A stretch of DNA of 64,000 nucleotides from Undibacterium umbellatum (GCF_014284125.1 NZ_JACOFX010000016.1:1-64000), one strand, 5' to 3'. Shown: positions 54,657 through 63,865, counted from the stretch's first letter. Program-made: numbers and translations. The notes: generated by a model not told the origin, from the sequence alone.

Positions 54657-55904
54657 ATGAGTGACTATCTGGACGCCCTGGAAACCCGCAATCCACAAAG
54701 CCGCGAACAAGCGCTGATGAACAAGCTGCCGCAATTGATTGCCCACGCCCAAACTGCAGAAGGCTGGGGCAGGATATTGCAGGGAGTGGCTGCGCATGAC
54801 ATCAAGAGCCGCAGCGCGCTGGCGCAATTGCCGGTGACACGCAAATCCGATCTCAAGGATTTGCAAAAAGCCTTGCCGCCCTTTGGTGGCCTCAATACTA
54901 CGCCTGTGCGCCAAATGGGCCATATCTTCATGTCGCCTGGCCCCATCTTTGACCCCGAGGGACGCGGCCAGGACTGGTGGCGCTTTGCCCGCCCCATGCA
55001 TGCAGTTGGCCTGCGTGCTGGTCATCTGCTGCAAAACTGTTTTTCCTACCATTTCACACCTGCCGCATTCATGGTGGAAAGTGCCGCCGCCCGCATAGGT
55101 TGCGCAGTCATCCCGGCTGGTATAGGGCAAACGGAAATGCAGGTACAGGCCATGGCAGAATTGCGGCCTGACGCCTACATAGGCACACCGAGTTTCTTGA
55201 AAATCATCCTGGAAAAAGCGCTGGACATGGGTGCCGATATTTCCAGCGTACAGCGCGCCATCGTCGGTGCAGAAGCCCTGCCACCGTCCTTGCGCAAATG
55301 GCTGCAAGAGCATGGTGTTGCCCATGTATTGCAAATCTATGCGTCTGCCGACATAGGCAATATCGCCTATGAGAGCATGAGCGATGGCCAGATCAATCCC
55401 GGCATGATACTGGATGAAGATTTGATACTGGAGATCGTCCGTCCTGGCACAGGTGACCTGGTGGCGGAAGGTGAAGTTGGCGAAGTTGTCATCACTTCCT
55501 TTAATCCTGACTATCCCTTGATACGTTTTGGTACGGGTGACATGTCAGCGATACTGCCGGGCATTTCACCATGTGGCCGTACGAACCAGCGCATCAAGGG
55601 CTGGATGGGGCGGGCGGATCAAACCACCAAGGTCAAGGGTATGTTTGTCCATCCTTCGCAAGTTGCAGAGGTCGTCAAGCGTCACCCTGAAATCAGCAAG
55701 GCCAGGCTGGTGGTGACTGGTGAAATGGCAAATGATGTCATGAGCCTGCATTGTGAAACTGCGGCGGTCAACCCTGTGTTGCAAGCTGCCATCATCGATA
55801 GCCTGCGAGACGTCACCAAATTGCGTGGTGACGTGCAGTTTGTTGCACCAGGCAGCCTGGCGAATGATGGCAAGGTTATAGACGACGCCCGCAAATACGA
55901 ATAA
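54657..55904 (+). CDS. PaaK-like phenylacetate-CoA ligase family protein
   Basis: This ANL-superfamily ligase of about 415 residues is related to phenylacetate-CoA ligases: it has SPGPIFDPEG in place of a classical P-loop, GTPSFLKIIL, VGAEALPPSLR, and IRFGTGDMSAILPG (the conserved 'R-x-x-T-G-D' motif) with KGMFVHPSQV. It should adenylate an aromatic or other acid. A frame from a TTG at 54588 adds 23 residues; the ATG at 54651 or 54657 gives the usual start. Last gene before the operon terminator. Confidence 0.9.
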   Translation: MSDYLDALETRNPQSREQALMNKLPQLIAHAQTAEGWGRILQGVAAHDIKSRSALAQLPVTRKSDLKDLQKALPPFGGLNTTPVRQMGHIFMSPGPIFDPEGRGQDWWRFARPMHAVGLRAGHLLQNCFSYHFTPAAFMVESAAARIGCAVIPAGIGQTEMQVQAMAELRPDAYIGTPSFLKIILEKALDMGADISSVQRAIVGAEALPPSLRKWLQEHGVAHVLQIYASADIGNIAYESMSDGQINPGMILDEDLILEIVRPGTGDLVAEGEVGEVVITSFNPDYPLIRFGTGDMSAILPGISPCGRTNQRIKGWMGRADQTTKVKGMFVHPSQVAEVVKRHPEISKARLVVTGEMANDVMSLHCETAAVNPVLQAAIIDSLRDVTKLRGDVQFVAPGSLANDGKVIDDARKYE

Positions 55905-55937
55905 AGCCACGCCACTGACTCTGGAACAGCAAAAATG

Positions 55938-55969
55938 CCACGGAAAAGACAGCTTTCCCGTGGTTTTTT
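55938..55969 (+). terminator. Rho-independent terminator ending the acyl-CoA synthetase-liv operon
   Basis: The stem CCACGG / CCGTGG is extended by an imperfect AAAAG/CTTTC stem and followed by six T residues. It marks the end of the seven-gene operon that starts at 47184. Confidence 0.9.
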
Positions 55970-56118
55970 CGTCTATTGCACCCAAACTCTAAAAATATTC
56001 TATAGTAGTTAAGTAAACCAAATATGGATGAGTCTGTTTTCCAGACTTGTCCAGCCTGTTTTCCCCGTTTTTTCCTGTTCCGCCCCTGCAACCACCTCAC
56101 CGGATGGAGAACTATTCC

Positions 56119-56577
56119 ATGACTGCACTGAATATCAATAGCAAAGAACACCAGGTAGATGCTGACCCATCCACGCCCGTGCTATGGGCGCTGCGTGATT
56201 CCCTGGGCCTGACTGGCACCAAGTTTGGCTGCGGTGCGGCATTGTGTGGTGCCTGTACTGTGCATTTGAATGGCCAGGCAATACGCTCTTGCGTCACGCC
56301 GATTTCTGCCGTCGCAGGCCAAAAAATCACCACGATCGAGGCCATGAGCCAAGACAAGGTCGGCAAGGCTGTGCAAGCTGCCTGGATCAAGCATGACGTC
56401 GCGCAATGCGGTTACTGTCAGAGTGGGCAGATCATGAGTGCGACAGCATTGCTGAAAACCAACAAGAAGCCTAGCGATGCAGATATTGATAGTGCCATGG
56501 CAGGCAATATCTGCCGCTGTGGCACCTATGTGCGCATCCGTGCTGCCATCCATGATGCTGCATCCACTCTGGCCTGA
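56119..56577 (+). CDS. iorA: (2Fe-2S)-binding subunit of molybdenum hydroxylase (IorA-type)
   Basis: The 152-residue small subunit carries two [2Fe-2S] clusters: plant-type ferredoxin Cys set in FGCGAALCGACTVHL with a later C in RSCVTPI, and C-terminal set in AQCGYCQSGQ and GNICRCGTYVR. It passes electrons from the Mo cofactor subunit. Start at the ATG at 56119 with GGAG upstream; an ATG at 56104 is a minor alternative. Directly followed by the large subunit, 11 bases later. Confidence 0.92.
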   Translation: MTALNINSKEHQVDADPSTPVLWALRDSLGLTGTKFGCGAALCGACTVHLNGQAIRSCVTPISAVAGQKITTIEAMSQDKVGKAVQAAWIKHDVAQCGYCQSGQIMSATALLKTNKKPSDADIDSAMAGNICRCGTYVRIRAAIHDAASTLA

Positions 56578-56588
56578 GGAGAATAGAC

Positions 56589-58847
56589 ATGCATTTTGAA
56601 GATCGTTTGATAGAACTGCCGCGCCATCTGCAATCTCATTTGCAAACTCTCTTGCAATCCACTACACCGGAAGCAACATCTGCTGGCCTCAGTCGCCGCA
56701 GCTTTTTGAAAATGGCAACGGCCAGCGGTTTTTCCCTGGGGTGCTATCCCATGCTGGCATCAGCGCAGGATGCTGCCGCCAAAGCCCCTGCAGGCCTGAA
56801 GCCGACTGAGCAACCGGGCGCTTTCGTACAGATCGCCAAGGATGGCACGGTCACTGTGACCATCAACCGCCTGGAATTTGGCCAAGGTGTGCAAACCGGC
56901 CTGCCCATGATACTGGCAGAAGAACTGGACGCCGACTGGTCCAAGGTCAAAAGCGTAAATGGCAGTAACCACCCAGCCTATGTTGACCCCGCATTTGGCA
57001 TGCACCTGACGGGTGGCTCGAACTCCATCGCCCATTCGTATACCCAGTACCGCGAACTAGGTGCCCGCACCCGTGCCATGCTGGTACAGGCAGCAGCAGA
57101 ACAATGGAAAGTTGATCCCTCCAGCCTGCGTACTGAGAATGGGCATGTCATCGGCCCCGGCGGCAAGAAGCTGGGCTATGGCGAGCTGGCAGATGCTGCC
57201 ATGAAATTACCAGTACCAGAAAAAGTGACGTTGAAAGATCCAAAAAACTTCCGCCTGATAGGCAAACCCACAGGCCGGCTGGATGCCAAAGCCAAATCCA
57301 CAGGTACGCAGGATTTTGGTATCGATGTCCACCTGCCCGGCATGCTGACTGCCGTAGTGGCGCGACCACCAGTATTTGGTGCCAAGGTCAAGACTATTGA
57401 CGACGCGGCGGCAAAAGCCATCAAGGGTGTGAAGGCAGTCTTGCGTGTACCGGTAGACCGCGGTGGCGAGGGCGTGGCGATTATCGCTACCGGTTATTGG
57501 CCAGCCAAGCAAGCCCGCGATGTACTGAAGCTGGAATGGGATACCGATGGCGTGGAAAAAATTGATTCCACCAAGATGCTGGCGAGCTACAAGGAACTGG
57601 CCAAGAAACAGGGAGCGCTGAAGTTTAATGATGACGTCTCAAAAATAGCGACGGCGCCACATAAGCTGAATGCCGAATTTGTTTTCCCCTATCTGGCACA
57701 TACCCCTATGGAACCACTGAACTGCACGGTTGCCATCAAGGGCGACAAGGCAGAATTGTGGGTGGGCACGCAAATGCCTGGCCTCGATGGTTTTGCGGCT
57801 TCCAAGACCCTGGGTTTGAAACCGGAAAATATCGCAGTGCATACTCAGTATGCGGGTGGTGGCTTTGGCCGTCGTGCGATCGCCACCAGTGATTATGTGG
57901 TGGAAGCCTGCAATGTTGCCAAGGCTGCGCAAACAGCGGGGCTGGATGCACCAATACGCACGCTGTGGAGCCGTGAAGACGATGTCAAGGGTGGCTATTA
58001 TCGCCCCATGCATGTGCACAAGGCTGAAATCGGTTTTGATGCGCAGGGTAATATCCTCGGATGGGATCATGTCATCGTTGGCCAGTCCATCGTCGGTGGC
58101 ACACCATTTGAATCCATGATGGTCAAGGATGGCGTGGATATCACGGCAGTCGAAGGCATGAAAGAACCGTATGAAATGCCTATGCGCCTGTCTGTCCATC
58201 ATCCCAAGATCAATGTGCCGGTCCTGTGGTGGCGTAGCGTGGGTTCTACCCATACCGCCTTTGTCATGGAAACACTGCTCGATGAAATTGCCCAGACTAC
58301 CAAACAAGACCCGGTAGCTTACCGCCTGAAGCTCATGGGTGACAAACATCCACGGCATAAAGCGGCATTGCAACTGGCGGTAGAAAAGTCTGGCTATGGC
58401 AAGAAAAAGTTACCGGCAGGCCGCGCTTATGGTGTGGCTGTACATGAATCGTTTTCTTCCGTAGTCGCTTACGTGGTTGAAGCATCCATGAAAAATGGCC
58501 AGCCCAAGCTGCACAAGGTCACTGCGGGTGTGCATTGCAACCTGGCTGTCAACCCCAGGAGTGTAGATGCCCAGGTACAGGGTGCGGCACTAATGGGTCT
58601 CTCCATGTGCCTGCCAGGTGCTGCTATCACACTCAAGGACGGTGTAGTCGAACAAAGCAACTTCGGTGACTTTGTGGTGCCACGCATTACCGATATGCCA
58701 CAGGTTGCCGTGCATATCGTCCCTAGTGCAGATGCCCCTACCGGCATGGGTGAACCTGGTTTGCCAGCACTGGCACCGGCTTTTGCGAATGCTATCGCCA
58801 GAGTCAGTGGCAAGCGCTGGCGTGAGCTGCCTTATAAACTTACATAA
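56589..58847 (+). CDS. iorB: Molybdopterin-binding large subunit, isoquinoline 1-oxidoreductase/aldehyde oxidoreductase type
   Basis: This 752-residue xanthine-oxidase-family subunit has a Tat signal (SRRSFLKMATASGFSLG, residues 35-51), so the complex is exported folded to the periplasm. Mo-cofactor segments include NRLEFGQGVQTGLPMILAEE, QYAGGGFGRRA, and GMGEPGLPALAPAFANAI with the catalytic Glu. The fused alpha/beta domain order is typical of IorB. Substrate (aldehyde or N-heterocycle) is unknown. A perfect GAGGAG ribosome-binding site is present. No dedicated cytochrome follows. Confidence 0.92.
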   Translation: MHFEDRLIELPRHLQSHLQTLLQSTTPEATSAGLSRRSFLKMATASGFSLGCYPMLASAQDAAAKAPAGLKPTEQPGAFVQIAKDGTVTVTINRLEFGQGVQTGLPMILAEELDADWSKVKSVNGSNHPAYVDPAFGMHLTGGSNSIAHSYTQYRELGARTRAMLVQAAAEQWKVDPSSLRTENGHVIGPGGKKLGYGELADAAMKLPVPEKVTLKDPKNFRLIGKPTGRLDAKAKSTGTQDFGIDVHLPGMLTAVVARPPVFGAKVKTIDDAAAKAIKGVKAVLRVPVDRGGEGVAIIATGYWPAKQARDVLKLEWDTDGVEKIDSTKMLASYKELAKKQGALKFNDDVSKIATAPHKLNAEFVFPYLAHTPMEPLNCTVAIKGDKAELWVGTQMPGLDGFAASKTLGLKPENIAVHTQYAGGGFGRRAIATSDYVVEACNVAKAAQTAGLDAPIRTLWSREDDVKGGYYRPMHVHKAEIGFDAQGNILGWDHVIVGQSIVGGTPFESMMVKDGVDITAVEGMKEPYEMPMRLSVHHPKINVPVLWWRSVGSTHTAFVMETLLDEIAQTTKQDPVAYRLKLMGDKHPRHKAALQLAVEKSGYGKKKLPAGRAYGVAVHESFSSVVAYVVEASMKNGQPKLHKVTAGVHCNLAVNPRSVDAQVQGAALMGLSMCLPGAAITLKDGVVEQSNFGDFVVPRITDMPQVAVHIVPSADAPTGMGEPGLPALAPAFANAIARVSGKRWRELPYKLT

Positions 58848-58994
58848 AAACTCACATAAGCAACGCGAAGCATCATTACTTGCATACAAGAAACATGGAA
58901 ATGAAGCGCAGATAGTAGTATGTTGTGAGATATCAGATTCCTGGAGTTTGATGAACTGCTGGAATTTGGTATCCCACAATACAGGAGACTTATC

Positions 58995-59453
58995 ATGCGT
59001 AGTTTCATTAAATTCCTGACACTGAGTCTATTCAGCATTTTTTTCAGCCAGAGCGTATTCGCTGCAGACCATGGTACGGCACAAGAAGCAGAAGCCATGG
59101 TGAAAAAAGCCATCGCCCATATTAAATCCAAGGGAGCAGATGCAGCTTACCCTGAATTTAATAATCCCAAAGGCAGTTTCAGTGACCGTGACCTGTATAT
59201 TTTTGTACTCGACATGAGTGGCAAGACCCTGGCCCATGGTGCCAATCCCAAGCTCTTGGGGAAAAATATCAGTACGCTGAGAGATGTCGATAACAAAGCC
59301 TTTATTGAAGAACTCCTGGCAACCGCAAAGAGCAAGGGAAAAGGCTGGATAGATTACAAATGGCCTAACCCAACTACCAAAGCCATAGAATTAAAATCCA
59401 CCTATTTTGAGAAATCTGATGATGTCGTCGTTGGCTGTGGTATCTATAAGTAA
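58995..59453 (+). CDS. Secreted single-Cache-domain protein
   Basis: The 152-residue protein has a signal peptide (cleavage near VFAAD) and one Cache_2-like domain: helix EAEAMVKKAIAHIKSKG, then YIFVLDMSGKTLAHGANPKLLGKN and the final strand DDVVVGCGIYK. In larger proteins this domain is the sensor of chemoreceptors and kinases; here it stands alone, with no effector domain, so it would be a soluble periplasmic ligand-binding protein. ACAGGAGA precedes the ATG. Confidence 0.85.
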   Translation: MRSFIKFLTLSLFSIFFSQSVFAADHGTAQEAEAMVKKAIAHIKSKGADAAYPEFNNPKGSFSDRDLYIFVLDMSGKTLAHGANPKLLGKNISTLRDVDNKAFIEELLATAKSKGKGWIDYKWPNPTTKAIELKSTYFEKSDDVVVGCGIYK

Positions 59454-59481
59454 ATGCTGTTCAAGCTCATCTGATTGATGT

Positions 59482-59520
59482 AAAGCAGTATCTGCACAGG
59501 TACTGCTTTTTGATTTTTTC
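59482..59520 (+). terminator. Terminator after Cache-domain gene
   Basis: AAAGCAGTA / TACTGCTTT forms a 9-bp stem around a 10-base loop, followed by TTGATTTTTT. Intrinsic terminator for the upstream gene. Confidence 0.85.
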
Positions 59521-59525
59521 TTACG

Positions 59526-59960
59526 ATGAACCTTACATCCACTGGCTATTCCCGTACACTACTGGCAAAGAAACTGGGGATACAAGCTGACAGCCATGTT
59601 TGCGCCAGGCATGCGCCTGAAAACTATCTGGATTTGCTGGCCGACTTGCCAGCTGCGGTGGTATTTTACAAGAAGACTACGCCTGCGACAGATATCGTCC
59701 ACCTGTTCACCGACAAGAAAGCTGTCCTCGTCAAAGAATTGCTGAACTGTAAAGCAAGCTTGAGAAGTGATGCCGCAATCTGGGTATCCTGGCCCAAGAA
59801 AGCCTCGAAAGTGGCTACCGACATCACTGAAGATACGATCAGGGAAGTCGCCCTGCCCCTGGGTTACGTCGATATCAAGGTCTGTGCTGTCAGCGATATA
59901 TGGTCAGGCTTGAAACTGGTGGTGCGCAAAGAATTGAGGCCGGACTGGCCGGCCTCATAA
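59526..59960 (+). CDS. DUF3052-family protein
   Basis: The 144-residue protein has the DUF3052 pattern: GYSRTLLAKKLGI, FTDKKAVLVKEL, AIWVSWPKKASKVATDITED, REVALPLGYVDIKVCAVSDIWSGL. Function of the family is unknown; the core segments are well conserved here. It lies just after a terminator and probably has its own promoter in the short gap. Converges with the carbonic anhydrase gene. Confidence 0.9.
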   Translation: MNLTSTGYSRTLLAKKLGIQADSHVCARHAPENYLDLLADLPAAVVFYKKTTPATDIVHLFTDKKAVLVKELLNCKASLRSDAAIWVSWPKKASKVATDITEDTIREVALPLGYVDIKVCAVSDIWSGLKLVVRKELRPDWPAS

Positions 59961-59986
59961 CATCGTCTATTGATGCTTGTTACCGC

Positions 59987-61090
59987 TTAATTTGATTCCT
60001 TGATCAAACGACCAGAATTCTTTTGTATGGGTCGCGCATTCATGGGATACAGACGGCTGAATATCGCCAACTGGTCTGGTGAAATTTCTACCGGCTCTTT
60101 CATGACCAGCCACAATACCCCTTCACTGCAAGGTGGTGTCGTCAGCGAACCCATATAGGTATAGTAATCACGTTTGACGGGCAGGATGTCGCTCATGTCC
60201 ATGGTCGTCAAGGCCTGTACCGGATCATTCTTTTCCAGTGGAAGATTATTCCAGACCTGCTGCACAAGGCTATGTGACTTGCCGCGCTCAATTAACACGG
60301 CCACCACGGCCAGTTTGCCATCAGCATCCTTGTGTACCAGATGGGCAACCATTTCAAAGCTCTTGCCGTTTACCCGTTCTTCAGACGGCTTGTGAAAATG
60401 AAATTGCACCAGCTCATAATTAATACCCATCACATTGATATAGTTGCCAGCACCGATATTGACTTGTATGGTGTGACCATTGTCAATCACAGAGAAACGG
60501 CTGGGCTTGTAATCAAAAGCGATCGGGTCCAAGTCCACCCTGATACCATCACGGATATCGATAGGAGACTGCCTTTCACCGATATCGCACTTGGCATTGG
60601 CCGCATTGAGCTTGCCCCAGTTTAAAGGTCCGCCTTCGCCTTTATAGCTCCAGTGGATATTGGCATGGCTGGCCGCCTGCCCGCCTGCTGCTGCGGCACT
60701 GTTGGTACCATGATCATTTTTGGTTTTGACGGATTCAGGCTTGCGCACAGCTGGCGCATACGAGGGCCGCACTACAGGTCTAGGCACACTGCGCGCGGCT
60801 GCTTCGTCTTTTTCCTTGCGGATGACGCTCAGGCGTTCAGCGATGCGAGCTGCCAGTTCATCGGCAGCCAGTGCTTCCTTGGCGCGGATAGCGGCTTCCT
60901 TGGCGGATTCCTTGCTGTCCTTGCTTTCCTTGGATGATGGCTTGCGTTCTTCTTTAGCTGATGCAGAAGCCGGACTGGAAGATTCTTCTTTCGCCGACGC
61001 CGGCTTGATGGGTTTGGATGGTGGCGGGTCGTTCGCCTGAGCGGACAGGGCCAACAGCATGGGAAGCAGCAAAGCGAGAGAGCGGCGCAT
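59987..61090 (-). CDS. Alpha-class carbonic anhydrase with Lys/Ser-rich linker
   Basis: The 367-residue protein has a signal peptide, then a low-complexity Lys-Ser-Ala-Glu linker (about 20-100), then an alpha-carbonic-anhydrase domain (about 145-365). Zinc His ligands are in QFHFHKPSEE and MVAHLVH; the Thr gatekeeper region SLTTPPCSEGVLW is intact. It interconverts CO2 and bicarbonate in the periplasm. The linker is unusual for the family and may bind the wall or membrane. Confidence 0.93.
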   Translation of the reverse strand: MRRSLALLLPMLLALSAQANDPPPSKPIKPASAKEESSSPASASAKEERKPSSKESKDSKESAKEAAIRAKEALAADELAARIAERLSVIRKEKDEAAARSVPRPVVRPSYAPAVRKPESVKTKNDHGTNSAAAAGGQAASHANIHWSYKGEGGPLNWGKLNAANAKCDIGERQSPIDIRDGIRVDLDPIAFDYKPSRFSVIDNGHTIQVNIGAGNYINVMGINYELVQFHFHKPSEERVNGKSFEMVAHLVHKDADGKLAVVAVLIERGKSHSLVQQVWNNLPLEKNDPVQALTTMDMSDILPVKRDYYTYMGSLTTPPCSEGVLWLVMKEPVEISPDQLAIFSRLYPMNARPIQKNSGRLIKESN

Positions 61091-61212
61091 AATGAATTGA
61101 ATTTGGGATTGAGTTTGCAGAGAGATACCCTAGTTACGGCAAGTCTCTTTGCAAACTTGAATCCTGAGAGCAATTTGTGGTTTTTTCACCCTCACGCTAC
61201 CGCTGGCTTAGC

Positions 61213-61515
61213 TTACACGCCCTCAACAATGAACAAACGGCCAATAGAATTGGCATGACGAATTTCCATGGCCTTGGCATATTCGACCGAGTCATACCAG
61301 TGCTGCGCCTGTTGCAGGCTGGGGAATTCGACGATGACAGAACGCCAGCCTTCATTATGCGCATCATCCCTGCCCTCTTTTTGCACCCGTGTACCACCTC
61401 GTACCAAAAACTGCCCGCCATATTGAGCCACGCTGGCTGTGGCCAATGGTCGGTAATCAGCATAAGCATCTGCGTTAGTGACCTGGATTTCTGCAACGAC
61501 ATAAGCTTTACTCAT
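61213..61515 (-). CDS. DUF1330-family protein
   Basis: This 100-residue dimeric alpha/beta-barrel protein has the DUF1330 pattern: AYVVAEIQVTNADAYADYRP, GGQFLVRGG, IVEFPSLQQAQHWYDSVEY. Function is unknown. AGGAAT lies before the ATG. It follows the nitronate monooxygenase gene by 33 bases on the same strand, suggesting co-transcription. Confidence 0.92.
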   Translation of the reverse strand: MSKAYVVAEIQVTNADAYADYRPLATASVAQYGGQFLVRGGTRVQKEGRDDAHNEGWRSVIVEFPSLQQAQHWYDSVEYAKAMEIRHANSIGRLFIVEGV

Positions 61516-61548
61516 GATATTCCTGATAAGTAGTTATTTGAAAATTAG

Positions 61549-62547
61549 TTACAATGACAACACACGCGCTTTAGCGGCAGCATATTCAGATTTCAAACGT
61601 GCTACCACTTCCGCCACGGTCAACACATCATCCATCAAGCCCACGCCCTGACCCGCGCCCCAGATATCACGCCAGGCCTTGGCCTTGCTACCGCCGCCAG
61701 AGCCAAAGTTCATCTGGCTCTTGTCAGCCACCGGCAGATTGTCCGGGTCCAGTCCTGCCGCGATGATGGATTTCTTGAGATAATTGCCATGCACACCGGT
61801 GAACAGATTGGTATAGACGATATCTGCCGCAGCTGAATCGAGGATGGCCTGTCGATAAGCGTCATCCACGTTTGATTCAACCGTAGCGAGCCAGCGTGAG
61901 CCTATGTAAGCAAAATCGGCACCCATAGCTTGCGCAGCCAGCACTGCATCACCCGTTGCGATAGAACCCGACAAGGCAATCGGGCCATCAAAGAAGCGCC
62001 GTACTTCACCGACCAGGGCAAACGGCGACAGGCCACCCGCATGCCCGCCAGCACCGGCTGCCACCAGAATAAGGCCATCGACTCCGGCTTCCAGCGCCTT
62101 TTGCGCATGGCGTATCGAAATCACATCATGCATGACTATGCCGCCATAGCTGTGTATCGCATCCAGCATTTCTGGTGGTGGCGCACGGAGCGAAGAAATG
62201 ATGATGGGTATCTGATGTTTGACGCACACCTCGACATCATGTGCCAGCCGGTCATTCGACTGATGGACGATCTGGTTGACAGCAATCGGCCCTATTACCG
62301 CATCAGGATGTGCTTCCTGGTGCGCTGCCAGCTCGGCCTGCAGTTCTGTCAGCCATACATCCAGCAACTCGGCAGGTCTGGCATTCAGGGCAGGGAAAGA
62401 ACCGACGATGCCCGCCTTGCATTGCGCTGCCACCAGTCTGGGGCCACTGGCAATAAACAAAGGAGAGCCAATGACAGGCAGGCTAAGGTGTTGCAAAGCT
62501 GATGGCAAGCGTGAAACTGAACTTGATGCGGGTGAGTCGAGAGCCAT
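61549..62547 (-). CDS. Nitronate monooxygenase-family flavoprotein
   Basis: The 332-residue FMN-binding TIM-barrel protein has PVIGSPLFIASGPRLVAAQ, NQIVHQSNDRLAHDVEVC, VAAGAGGHAGGLSPFALV (phosphate loop with catalytic His) and the FMN phosphate motif GSIATGDAVLAAQAMGADF. It oxidises nitronates such as propionate 3-nitronate, or may be a related enoyl reductase. AGAGGAT precedes the ATG. It is divergent from the crotonase gene across 94 bases. Confidence 0.9.
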   Translation of the reverse strand: MALDSPASSSVSRLPSALQHLSLPVIGSPLFIASGPRLVAAQCKAGIVGSFPALNARPAELLDVWLTELQAELAAHQEAHPDAVIGPIAVNQIVHQSNDRLAHDVEVCVKHQIPIIISSLRAPPPEMLDAIHSYGGIVMHDVISIRHAQKALEAGVDGLILVAAGAGGHAGGLSPFALVGEVRRFFDGPIALSGSIATGDAVLAAQAMGADFAYIGSRWLATVESNVDDAYRQAILDSAAADIVYTNLFTGVHGNYLKKSIIAAGLDPDNLPVADKSQMNFGSGGGSKAKAWRDIWGAGQGVGLMDDVLTVAEVVARLKSEYAAAKARVLSL

Positions 62548-62641
62548 AGTCGGTATCCTCTAACGGTGAGCATAGAATGCTTGATGGACGTACATATCCA
62601 GTATGATTTTACCGTGCAAATAAAATTCCTGTGGAGACACC

Positions 62642-63496
62642 ATGACTTATCAATGTTTTGACTTCAGTATCAGCAATAAAATCGCCCACCTGCGCCTGAA
62701 CCGCCCCGCCACGCTGAACACCATGCAGCCGGTATTTTTTCGTGAACTGACAGAGATTTTGCAAAACCTGCAAAACCAGGCGAATGCCCGTGTGCTCATT
62801 ATTTCTTCAACTGGCAAGCATTTCACCGCTGGCATGGCGCTGGATGTCTTCGCCGGTGGCGGCATCACGCTCGACGATGCCAGCGCCGTTGGCCGCGCCA
62901 ATATTGCAATGGCACTGAAAGACATGCACCATGCCTTCAATCTTATTGAATCCCTGCGCATGCCAGTCATTACCGCCATACACGGTGGTTGCATAGGTGG
63001 TGGTGTCGATATGATCTGTGCCAGCGACATACGCCTGGCCAGCAGCGATGCTTTTTTCTGCATACAGGAAATCAACATAGGCATGACCGCCGACCTTGGT
63101 ACCCTGCAACGCCTGCCCAAACTCATCCCTGAAGGCATAGTCCACGAAATGGCCTACACCGGCCGCCGCCTGCCAGCACAACGTGCCCTCGCGGTTGGCC
63201 TGCTTAACGAAGTATTTGATACCCAGGAAAACATGCTGGCAGCCGCCCTGCAAATGGCCACAGAAATCGCCGAAAAACCCCCGGTCGCGATCTGGGGCAG
63301 CAAACAAGCCATCCACTACGCCCGCGACCACAGCACCCACGACGCCCTGCAACAAATGGGCTGGTTGCAATCCGGTATCTGGCAAAGCAGTAACCTGATG
63401 GAAGCTTTCATGGCGAAACAGCAAGGCAGACCGACTGAGTATGCGGATCTGGCGCCGGTTAGTTCGTTTTCTGAGGCGGTCTATCATTTGAAGTAA
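62642..63496 (+). CDS. Crotonase-family protein, dienoyl-CoA isomerase-like
   Basis: The 284-residue protein has the crotonase oxyanion-hole loops (HFTAGMALDV and HGGCIGGGVDMI). The acidic trio Asp123, Glu143, Asp151 (GGVDMI; IQEINIGMTADLGTLQRLPK) matches the Glu/Asp pair of mammalian delta3,5-delta2,4-dienoyl-CoA isomerase (ECH1), where the same E-x7-D spacing is catalytic. It therefore probably isomerises dienoyl-CoA esters in unsaturated fatty acid oxidation rather than hydrating enoyl-CoA. GTGGAGA precedes the ATG. Confidence 0.88.
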   Translation: MTYQCFDFSISNKIAHLRLNRPATLNTMQPVFFRELTEILQNLQNQANARVLIISSTGKHFTAGMALDVFAGGGITLDDASAVGRANIAMALKDMHHAFNLIESLRMPVITAIHGGCIGGGVDMICASDIRLASSDAFFCIQEINIGMTADLGTLQRLPKLIPEGIVHEMAYTGRRLPAQRALAVGLLNEVFDTQENMLAAALQMATEIAEKPPVAIWGSKQAIHYARDHSTHDALQQMGWLQSGIWQSSNLMEAFMAKQQGRPTEYADLAPVSSFSEAVYHLK

Positions 63497-63601
63497 ATAG
63501 TATTCATCTCCCTCCAATCGACGGTCAAACCGGTATCAAGATATATGGTTGGTGGTCGCGTTGACGTTGTTTTTGACTTTCGCAGTTCCCATGTGTAGCC
63601 G

Positions 63602-63695
63602 CCGTTTGTGCAGTACAGAAAATGGATTAAGAAATGACCGTTGTCTGAGCGTAGCGAGTTTCGGGCATTTCCCATTTTTTGTACTGCACAAACGG
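63602..63695. repeat. Long hairpin repeat, 24-bp arms
   Basis: CCGTTTGTGCAGTACAGAAA-type arm (63602-63625) is mirrored at 63672-63695 with one G-T wobble. The loop itself pairs partly (GAAATG / CATTTC). Such elements containing GAGCGTAGCGAGTTTC are scattered in Burkholderiales; classification by eye only. Confidence 0.75.
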
Positions 63696-63741
63696 GAACC
63701 CCCTTCAGGGGGCGACTACGCCTGGGTCGCCTTTCTTTGAA

Positions 63742-63770
63742 TACTTTCTTTTGGCGACGCAAAGAAAGTA
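63742..63770. repeat. TACTTTCTTT inverted repeat
   Basis: A perfect 10-bp inverted repeat TACTTTCTTT / AAAGAAAGTA with a 9-base spacer TGGCGACGC. This short motif is familiar from intergenic repeats of Oxalobacteraceae and relatives. Confidence 0.7.
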
Positions 63771-63865
63771 TTTCGGCTGCCGGGCCGAGACCCGGCTTGT
63801 ACCCATGAAGGGCAATCTTTTTATTCAAAGTACGGCATTCAACAAGCAACAAGACAGACTACGAA

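Noticed and set aside
62807..63517. 236-residue minus-strand frame
   Set aside because: Antisense shadow of the crotonase gene.
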